From the NCBI GenBank assembly GCA_903910005.1, contig CAIVXW010000075.1, positions 1-11,818 on the forward strand: a DNA stretch of 11,818 nucleotides, read 5' to 3'. Both the position numbers and the translations under genes were made by a program. Shown in pieces: positions 6,315-11,818 of this stretch. The stretch comes from an uncultured Methylococcaceae bacterium (GTDB lineage: Bacteria > Pseudomonadota > Gammaproteobacteria > Methylococcales > Methylococcaceae). The notes below the pieces were generated by a model that worked only from the letters and a program-made list of their open reading frames with translations, had not been told where the DNA came from and did no database searches. How positions within the stretch are numbered: the stretch's first letter is position 1; each line of letters opens with the position of its first letter.

Positions 6315-7399
6315 ATTCCGGTCAGTTGGCCGTACAGTTCCAGGTACTGCCTGACGATGGCATCCCGGCTGAAACGCTGCTGCAACAGGGAATAGCCGCT
6401 TTCGCCCAATGCCTGCCGGTCTGCCTCCGGACTTTGCAACAGGGTGAGGAGCGTCCCGGCCAGCGCGTCCGGATCGGCCACCGGACAAACCAGGGCGTTG
6501 TCCTGATCGGTGACCAGTTCTTCAGCCCCGTCCGTTGCCGTTGTCACCATGGGCAGGCGGTAATTCCAGGCCTCCAGTTGCACCACGCCGAGTGGTTCGT
6601 GGCGCGATGGGCAGATAAACACATCGGCCAGGGCATAGTAACAGCCGGGAGCCTGCTGCCAGCCCAGCCAGTACAGACGCGATGTCAGATTCAACTGGCG
6701 GGCCTGAGCCTTTAAGGCCTCACGGTAAGGGCCATCGCCAGCAATCATCAGATGCAGGGGGCGGCCTGCCAGGGTCGCAGGCAGTTGGGCAAAGGCTGCC
6801 AGCAAATCCTGAAAGCCTTTTTTCTCGACAAAACGGCCCAGGGCGAACAGCAGCCAGGCTGAATCGGGAATCCCTGCCTCCAGACGCAGCCTGTTTTTTT
6901 CTGCCTCACTGAGCAGAACGGGTGGAGGCACAAAATGGCCGATGCGGAATACCCGTTGGGCGGGTAGCCCTTGCTGCACCATGTAATCACACACATTGCG
7001 GGAAACGCCGACCCAGGCATGGGCATGGCGATAATAGCCGTCTATCCGGTAAAACCCGCCCAGACGGGCAACATGGACGCTATGACCCTGGCGCGGTAAC
7101 CGGGTCAGCCGGGTAGCACGCCCCATATAGGTCTGGACAATGGCCGGTTTGCGTGCCGCCACCAGGCGGCCTATTTGCCACAACGACCATAAGTCCCAGC
7201 CATTCGCCAAACCGATGGGTATGTGTTCAATCGTATCGGATTGCACGGCCTGAGCCAGTGGACTGGCAGGCCGCATGGCAAGGGTCACAGGCTGACCCTC
7301 CTGGTGCAGTGCGCGTACCAGACGCAGACAAAACTGCTCGGCTCCGCCCATTTGTCGGCTGCCGATAACGTGTAACGAGGGGAAAAGGGAGGACGTCAT
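6311..7399 (-). CDS. Glycosyltransferase family 4 protein (GT-B fold)
   Basis: A 362-residue GT4 enzyme, likely cytoplasmic or peripheral at the inner membrane, adding a sugar to LPS core or O-chain. The N-terminal acceptor domain starts with the glycine loop of SRQMGGAEQFCL (14-25), and GGFYRID (114-120) and VGVSRNV (130-136) follow. The donor domain has GRFVEKKGFQDLL (188-200), with R189 and K193/K194 as likely phosphate contacts, IAGDGP (219-224), and the EX7E motif E268 to E276 in EPLGVVQLE. Length is normal and the protein appears complete. It starts 12 bases after the sulfotransferase stop, with no strong ribosome-binding site, so it is probably co-transcribed. It is only distantly similar to the other three GT4 enzymes here. 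The sugar specificity is unknown. Its stop is followed by the palindromic repeat element. Confidence 0.9.
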   Translation of the reverse strand: MTSSLFPSLHVIGSRQMGGAEQFCLRLVRALHQEGQPVTLAMRPASPLAQAVQSDTIEHIPIGLANGWDLWSLWQIGRLVAARKPAIVQTYMGRATRLTRLPRQGHSVHVARLGGFYRIDGYYRHAHAWVGVSRNVCDYMVQQGLPAQRVFRIGHFVPPPVLLSEAEKNRLRLEAGIPDSAWLLFALGRFVEKKGFQDLLAAFAQLPATLAGRPLHLMIAGDGPYREALKAQARQLNLTSRLYWLGWQQAPGCYYALADVFICPSRHEPLGVVQLEAWNYRLPMVTTATDGAEELVTDQDNALVCPVADPDALAGTLLTLLQSPEADRQALGESGYSLLQQRFSRDAIVRQYLELYGQLTGI

Positions 7400-7411
7400 G
7401 CTGGCAATGTC

Positions 7412-8074
7412 TCAGGGGTGATCGAACCGGTAGCCGAACTGCTCAATGTCGCGCCGGTAATGCCGGGCCACCCATTCGGCGGTGGTATCGGTGTAATAGG
7501 TGCGGTAGTCCCTGCCGCGATCAGTGGCCTTGCGGGCGTGTTCCAGACGAGGGCAGGGGATACCGATGCGCTGGCAGGCCGTACTGAAGTCATCAGTCAG
7601 GGTTTCATAACGACCAATGAAATTGACAATCACCTGGCCGTCCAGGTCGATCAGGTAGTCGATTTGCCGTTCGGTCGACATGTCGGCGTGGTATTGGGCC
7701 GGACGGGCGGGATCGAATTTCCAGCGCAAAAAGTCTGCAAATTCATGCGTGTGTGCGATCAGGTGCGGCCGTTCCCGGCGCAGATGGTGCCAGGAACTGA
7801 CCTGTAAATCCCACGGATTACGCACGAAGGCAAACTTGAATAACCGCTCAAATACCTCACGAGGCAGCATTTCGCGGGCAGCGACAACCTTGGCATGACG
7901 CGGGAATTTGGCCCCGATTTTATGCCCGGTCAGGGCACTGATCCGGCTGCACAGGTATTGGGGTACGCGGTAAGGATCACGCCATTTATAGTGGCTCAGT
8001 GAGTCACGTACACTGGTGCCGCCGGTTTTGGCGATGTGGACGAACAGAAAATTGTATTTGAGGGACAGAAGCAT
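7412..8074 (-). CDS. Sulfotransferase family protein (PAPS-dependent, Sulfotransfer_2-like)
   Basis: A 220-residue protein with the two binding signatures of PAPS-dependent sulfotransferases. The 5'-phosphosulfate loop is VHIAKTGGTSVRDS (12-25), and the 3'-phosphate motif is FVRNPWDLQVSSW (83-95), with R85 and S93 the expected contacts. The order and spacing match the small bacterial carbohydrate sulfotransferases. It would move sulfate from PAPS to a hydroxyl of a sugar, giving a sulfated glycan. No signal peptide or membrane anchor is seen, so it should act in the cytoplasm on a precursor. It lies between two GT4 genes, 19 bases after one and 12 before the next, so it is very probably part of the same operon. 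No clear ribosome-binding site is present. The acceptor is not known. PAPS synthesis genes are not in the window. Confidence 0.87.
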   Translation of the reverse strand: MLLSLKYNFLFVHIAKTGGTSVRDSLSHYKWRDPYRVPQYLCSRISALTGHKIGAKFPRHAKVVAAREMLPREVFERLFKFAFVRNPWDLQVSSWHHLRRERPHLIAHTHEFADFLRWKFDPARPAQYHADMSTERQIDYLIDLDGQVIVNFIGRYETLTDDFSTACQRIGIPCPRLEHARKATDRGRDYRTYYTDTTAEWVARHYRRDIEQFGYRFDHP

Positions 8075-8093
8075 GAGCGTGATTCGCGGTAGG

Positions 8094-9227
8094 TCAGTCG
8101 GTGCGGGAGGTATTCAGTCCCAGAACCGCAATATGCCGTTCGGCACTGGCCCGGGCGTGGTAGTCTGCCACCGCCTGCCGTAACCGGTCAGTTGGTTGCG
8201 GATTTGCCAGGGCGTCAAACAGGGCAGTGGCCAGTGCTTCGCTGTCGCCCACTGCAACCAGTTGGCCCAGGCGACCACCCGCCAGAATCTCATCGGGACC
8301 ACTCGGGCAGTCGGTTGAGACGACCGGTATCCCCAGAGCCATGGCTTCTGCCAGCACATTGGGCAAACCCTCCCAGCGCGACGACAGGGCAAACAGGCTG
8401 GCCCTGGCCATGTAAGCGTAGGGGTTATCGACATGGCCGGCCAGCCAGACATTCGCCCCGATTCCGGCTTCCCTGATCAGTTGTTCCAGCAGAGGGCGTT
8501 CACGACCTTCACCCAGAATGACCAGGCGAGCCTGACGCCGCTCCAGCAGGCGGGCAAAGGCCTGGATGAGGGTGGCAAAATCCTTCTGCCGGGTCAGCCG
8601 ACCGGCTCCCAGTATCACCGGAATGGCTGGATCACTGAACCAGGGATGCGCCACAGGTTCCTGGCTTTGACGGAAGACCGCCGGGGTGATGACCGGATTG
8701 TGAATGACATGAATCCGCTCCGGTGGCAGTCCGGTCAACTGCAGGGCATCTTCGGCGACTCCCCGGGCATTGACGATCAGCACATCCAGGTGCGGATAAA
8801 GCCAGCGCATGGGGTGTGTCCGTACCATCCGCATCAGGGGGGAGCGGTGAGCCAGGGCTGCCGAGAGGTGTGTTTCCAGTTTGCCAGCCAGTCGCACCCG
8901 ATGACCGGACCAACTGCGGGCGACAATGGCGGTACGTATGGCCCTGTCCTTGGCCGCCAGCAGTACGGCCGGTTTTTCCCGCCCCAGATAGCGGATCAGC
9001 CCGGGCAGGGCCTGCACGGTATGGCGAACCCCCAGCGGCATGAGCCGCAGGCCGGGGTGTTCCAGTCGGGTCAGATCGGGTGGCAGGGGATTGCGGTTGA
9101 CCGTCAGCAGATCGACCGCGACACCGGCTTGCAGCAATTCCGGTATCAGGTTGAGCATCATGCGCTCCACCCCGCCGGTGCCGGAAAAGGAAAGAAACAG
9201 GGCCAGACGATGAGGAATGTCAGTCAT
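8094..9227 (-). CDS. Glycosyltransferase family 4 protein, second of a related tandem pair
   Basis: A 377-residue GT4 enzyme. The N-terminus carries the glycine loop SGTGGVERMMLNL (15-27). The donor domain has GAGRLTRQKDFATLI (207-221), VILGEGRER (236-244), and the EX7E motif E286 to E294 in EGLPNVLAE, followed by STDCPSGPDEIL (304-315). This last block is typical of the PglA/PglJ-like branch that often uses N-acetylhexosamines, but specificity is inference. The start overlaps the preceding GT4 stop as ATGA and lacks a clear ribosome-binding site, so translation is likely coupled. It clearly resembles its upstream neighbour through the C-terminal half: both contain NARGVA, KDF, FALSSRWEG and PNVL at matching places. 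A local duplication is likely, though their N-terminal halves have diverged. Confidence 0.9.
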   Translation of the reverse strand: MTDIPHRLALFLSFSGTGGVERMMLNLIPELLQAGVAVDLLTVNRNPLPPDLTRLEHPGLRLMPLGVRHTVQALPGLIRYLGREKPAVLLAAKDRAIRTAIVARSWSGHRVRLAGKLETHLSAALAHRSPLMRMVRTHPMRWLYPHLDVLIVNARGVAEDALQLTGLPPERIHVIHNPVITPAVFRQSQEPVAHPWFSDPAIPVILGAGRLTRQKDFATLIQAFARLLERRQARLVILGEGRERPLLEQLIREAGIGANVWLAGHVDNPYAYMARASLFALSSRWEGLPNVLAEAMALGIPVVSTDCPSGPDEILAGGRLGQLVAVGDSEALATALFDALANPQPTDRLRQAVADYHARASAERHIAVLGLNTSRTD

Positions 9228-10336
9228 GCGGGTGAGGCGTCCAGAATGCGAATGAAGGCTTGGGTCGCTGCTGCGATCCGGTAGGGCAGGGCGGCTTCCC
9301 GTAACAAATCAGGCGGCAGGGGGTCTTGCAGGGTGTTCAGGATGGCCTGACCCAATGCCGGATCATCCCCTACTGGAACCAGCGGGCCGTAGCGGCCATC
9401 CTGCAGTATCTCGGCAGGCCCGCTGATGCAGTCAGTGGCTACCACCGGCGTGCCTGCGGCCAGTGCTTCGATCAGCACATTGGGGCAGCCTTCCCAGCGT
9501 GAACTGAGTGCGAAGACCGCTGCCCGGGCCAGCCAGGCGTAGGGATTGCCCACGAAACCGGGAAAATCAACATCCGGCTGGATGTTGAGTGTGGCTGCAA
9601 GTTTTTCCAGTTTGGCTTTTTGTCGCCCTGAACCCAGGATGATCAGTCGGGCTGGACGTGCCTGTCGTACCCGGGCAAAAGCCCGGAGAAGGGTGGGAAA
9701 ATCCTTGGCCCGCGACAAGCGTCCGATGCCCATCACAACCGGAATATCGCGGGTTTGCAACCAGGGATGCGTCACCGGTTGCTGGCTCAGTTCATCCAGA
9801 TTGGGCGGAATGGCCGGATTGGGTACCACCGCAATGTCACTGACCGGCTGGCCGGTCAGTCGGGCCAGATCGGCGGCGACACCACGGGCGTTGGCAATGA
9901 AGCGGGGGTGATCGCCCAGTGATCGAACCACGGCACGCCGCCGCAGCCAGCGGGTCAGGGGGAGACGGTGACGCTGCTCGATCATGTGCAGCAATGGGGT
10001 ACCGACAAAAGCCACGAAACGGCAGGTCGAGCGGTTGCCCAACCGTTGTCGGGTCAGGGCTGCCAGACGGTGATCATTCAGTTGTCCGGTCAACACCCAG
10101 TCGGGCTGGCAGGTCTCAATGAACTGCTGCAGGCCACTGACCCGGTCGGCATCGTCACGGCTGGACAATACGATGCGGTTGACGGTTCCGGCCAGTTGTT
10201 CCATGAAGGGTTGATGCCCACCGGGAGCCAGCAAGCTGACGGTATGGCCCGATTGACTGAGTCCATTCGCCAGATAGACAAGGTTGCGTTCCACGCCCCC
10301 ACCGCCGAAATCCGGCATGAAAAGTACGATGTGCAT
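9224..10336 (-). CDS. Glycosyltransferase family 4 protein, first of a related tandem pair
   Basis: A 370-residue GT4 enzyme, complete, starting directly with the first strand and glycine loop MHIVLFMPDFGGGGVERNLV. The donor domain shows GIGRLSRAKDFPTLLRAF (203-220), LGSGRQKAKLEKL (234-246), the EX7E motif E282 to E290 in EGCPNVLIE, and ATDCISGPAEIL (300-311). It begins 9 bases after the ligase/polymerase stop, with no good ribosome-binding site, and its TGA overlaps the next ATG, so three genes run tightly together. The similarity to the following GT4 suggests duplication followed by divergence of the acceptor domain. It presumably adds one residue of the O-unit or outer core at the cytoplasmic membrane; the sugar is unknown. 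Confidence 0.9.
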   Translation of the reverse strand: MHIVLFMPDFGGGGVERNLVYLANGLSQSGHTVSLLAPGGHQPFMEQLAGTVNRIVLSSRDDADRVSGLQQFIETCQPDWVLTGQLNDHRLAALTRQRLGNRSTCRFVAFVGTPLLHMIEQRHRLPLTRWLRRRAVVRSLGDHPRFIANARGVAADLARLTGQPVSDIAVVPNPAIPPNLDELSQQPVTHPWLQTRDIPVVMGIGRLSRAKDFPTLLRAFARVRQARPARLIILGSGRQKAKLEKLAATLNIQPDVDFPGFVGNPYAWLARAAVFALSSRWEGCPNVLIEALAAGTPVVATDCISGPAEILQDGRYGPLVPVGDDPALGQAILNTLQDPLPPDLLREAALPYRIAAATQAFIRILDASPA

Positions 10337-10345
10337 GAGGAATTG

Positions 10346-11656
10346 TTATCCGGAAGACGTACTACGGTAGTGAAACGAATAGGCCAGTCCGGCAAAAAGG
10401 ATGACGAAACTGCGCCCGTCCGGATGCAGCAGGGGAAAGCCAAACAGTGAGTACACCGCCATCATCGCGAAACTGGCCAGAAAAAACACCCGGTAATCCG
10501 GCGGAATAGCCCCGGCCTTGCTGGCACGCATCAGGGTTTTTACCAGTATCAGGGCGATGGCTCCGCAAAAAGCCATGCCCAGGATACCGTAGCGTATCAG
10601 TATCTCCAGATACAGGTTATGGAAATGGCGTAGCCAGGTGGTCGGTTTGCCCGCTTCCTGATAGATCAACAGCGGGTCGCCGCTGTGTTCAATAAAGTAC
10701 TTGGATGATCCGGTTCCCCAGCCAATCCAGGGTCTTTCCAGCCATTTCCGGTAGCCAAAAACCAGTACATTGTACCGATACCCGAACGATGTTTTGGGAA
10801 TTTGCTCCGGTTGTTGCCGGGCCAGAATTGAGCCGACCACGGTTTGCTCCTCATGCAGGCGCCGTACGACCAGTTTGTGGTTGAGTGCCACCAGACCCAG
10901 AATCAGGGATACGGCGAGGAGAGCAGGCCAGCGTGTGCCGCGTGCCGGTTGAAGGGCGGAACGCAGGCCTGAACGGTACACCGCTCCCATTGCCAACGGT
11001 ATCAGGATACTGTCCATGAGCCAGGTTTGCCGGGACTGGCTGACCAATATGGCATAGCTTGACAGAACCAGAAGCAGCACCCACACCAGACGGAGCAAAA
11101 GACTGGGCGACTGAAACAGTCGGGGAGCGAAAACGATCAGGCCCAGTATGACAATGCTGTGGATGAAACCGCTGTAGGCAATGGTGAGATGAAAACCGGT
11201 TCGGTTGTGTATGGGGTTGTTGAGAATGTCCGACCAATGTGATTTGAACAGCAGCCCCAATACCAGGCCCGTCAGCGCCAGCAGCAGAATAATGCTGATG
11301 TGTCGGATATTGCCGCGTACGAACCACGCCACCGGCAGAAATGCGATCAGTTGCAACCAACTGCCTGCATCGTGCCAGCGGGCCGCAACCGTGTCCTGCT
11401 CCAGCGGATCGGGATAGAGGGTTCGGGCGGCAATAAACAGTACCCAGACGGTTGCAACCACCACCATGGAATCGCGACGAACCTCGGGTCTGACCAGCAG
11501 GTAGAACAGGGCGATCAGCAGAACCAGCGTGGTCAGGGTAACTCCGAACGTGGTAAGCCAGGCACTGAGTGCCAGCAGGCCACATACCGAAAGACCTGCA
11601 GCACGCATCAGGTCGGCGGGCCTGCCTGCGAGACGAACGGTGGATAATGCGCCCAT
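10346..11656 (-). CDS. O-antigen ligase/polymerase family membrane protein (WaaL/Wzy_C-like)
   Basis: A 436-residue integral inner-membrane protein with about ten to twelve hydrophobic spans (for example 20-36, 40-56, 64-80, 118-136, 155-178, 186-206, 350-373, 390-410, 415-430). A long hydrophilic loop at about 260-348 is probably periplasmic. Family marks are SQSRQTWL (206-213) at the end of a span, with the conserved Arg, and GWGTGSSKYF (312-321) followed by HFHNLYLEILIRYGILG (344-360) with the conserved His-Asn pair. Such proteins either join O-antigen from undecaprenyl diphosphate to lipid A-core (WaaL) or polymerise O-units (Wzy). The two are hard to separate by sequence, and I lean to ligase. 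A good ribosome-binding site, AAGGA at 11667-11663, precedes the ATG. It lies 20 bases downstream of a membrane-protein fragment and 9 bases before the first GT4 gene. Confidence 0.85.
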   Translation of the reverse strand: MGALSTVRLAGRPADLMRAAGLSVCGLLALSAWLTTFGVTLTTLVLLIALFYLLVRPEVRRDSMVVVATVWVLFIAARTLYPDPLEQDTVAARWHDAGSWLQLIAFLPVAWFVRGNIRHISIILLLALTGLVLGLLFKSHWSDILNNPIHNRTGFHLTIAYSGFIHSIVILGLIVFAPRLFQSPSLLLRLVWVLLLVLSSYAILVSQSRQTWLMDSILIPLAMGAVYRSGLRSALQPARGTRWPALLAVSLILGLVALNHKLVVRRLHEEQTVVGSILARQQPEQIPKTSFGYRYNVLVFGYRKWLERPWIGWGTGSSKYFIEHSGDPLLIYQEAGKPTTWLRHFHNLYLEILIRYGILGMAFCGAIALILVKTLMRASKAGAIPPDYRVFFLASFAMMAVYSLFGFPLLHPDGRSFVILFAGLAYSFHYRSTSSG

Positions 11657-11662
11657 GTCGAG

Positions 11663-11667
11663 TCCTT
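11663..11667 (-). promoter_or_regulatory. Ribosome-binding site of the ligase/polymerase gene
   Basis: AAGGA on the minus strand is 6 bases before the ATG at 11656. It is the clearest Shine-Dalgarno sequence in the cluster and fixes this start, in contrast to most other genes here, which rely on overlaps or very short gaps. Confidence 0.6.
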
Positions 11668-11676
11668 TCGCTGAAG

Positions 11677-11818
11677 TCAGGCCGACGGACTGATGCTGGC
11701 CAGTCCCCGCAGCCAGCGCAACATCAATCCCAGCACCAGGGCCACGCTGACACCGATGACGGTATATTCGACACTTTTGGATAAATCGGCCTGCAGCAAA
11801 CCGGCCCCGATGGAACTG
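11677..11818 (-). CDS. C-terminal fragment of an inner-membrane protein (cut by the window edge)
   Basis: The last 46 codons of a minus-strand frame end at TGA (11679-11677), 20 bases before the ligase/polymerase start. The visible part contains one clear hydrophobic span, VIGVSVALVLGLMLRWLR, followed by a short tail ending in SISPSA. A basic residue cluster after the span suggests a cytoplasmic tail. From context it could be the end of an O-antigen flippase (Wzx), a glycosyltransferase with membrane anchors, or another envelope protein. The sequence seen is too short to decide. The close spacing suggests the same operon. Confidence 0.6.
   Translation of the reverse strand, partial: SSIGAGLLQADLSKSVEYTVIGVSVALVLGLMLRWLRGLASISPSA

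Noticed and set aside
8433..9284. A 283-codon plus-strand open frame opposite the GT4 pair.
   Set aside because: The minus-strand frame has full GT4 motifs; the plus frame is Gln/Gly/His/Pro-rich with no motif, typical of an antisense shadow.

Overview
The window comes from a Gram-negative bacterium, probably a proteobacterium. It has dense GC-rich coding, lipopolysaccharide (LPS) genes of the ADP-heptose and WaaL type, and genes joined by ATGA stop/start overlaps. I cannot name the genus from sequence alone.

Layout. Positions 1-194 are a short leader with small hairpins, a terminator-like stem and a candidate promoter. Positions 195-3914 (+) hold one very large gene for a 1239-residue iron-sulfur flavoprotein. 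Its middle resembles GltD/NfnB (glutamate synthase small subunit type, two dinucleotide-binding folds and two groups of four cysteines). Its C-terminus resembles PyrK/NfnA (ferredoxin reductase fold plus a [2Fe-2S] cysteine motif). It therefore looks like both subunits of an Nfn-type NADH-dependent ferredoxin:NADP+ oxidoreductase on one chain, with an extra N-terminal region of about 300 residues that I do not recognise and an insertion of about 70 residues. This is the most unusual object in the window.

Everything from 3905 to the end lies on the minus strand and is a surface-glycan/LPS assembly cluster. In order of transcription (right to left): the C-terminal end of a membrane protein (11677-11818), an O-antigen ligase/polymerase family membrane protein (10346-11656), two related GT4 glycosyltransferases joined by an ATGA overlap (9224-10336 and 8094-9227), a small sulfotransferase (7412-8074), a third GT4 enzyme (6311-7399), a 160-bp gap containing a palindromic repeat element (about 6181-6304), a GT9 heptosyltransferase (5068-6150), and a fourth GT4 enzyme (3905-5071) again joined by ATGA. 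The last gene converges on the flavoprotein gene and overlaps its end by 10 bp.

How they may work together. The heptosyltransferase and GT4 enzymes would build core or O-chain sugars at the cytoplasmic face of the inner membrane. The sulfotransferase could add sulfate to one of these sugars. The multi-span protein would polymerise the chain or ligate it to lipid A-core at the periplasmic face. The flavoprotein is separate by strand and by function, and nothing here links it to the glycan genes. No tRNA, rRNA, CRISPR array, transposase or phage gene was seen.
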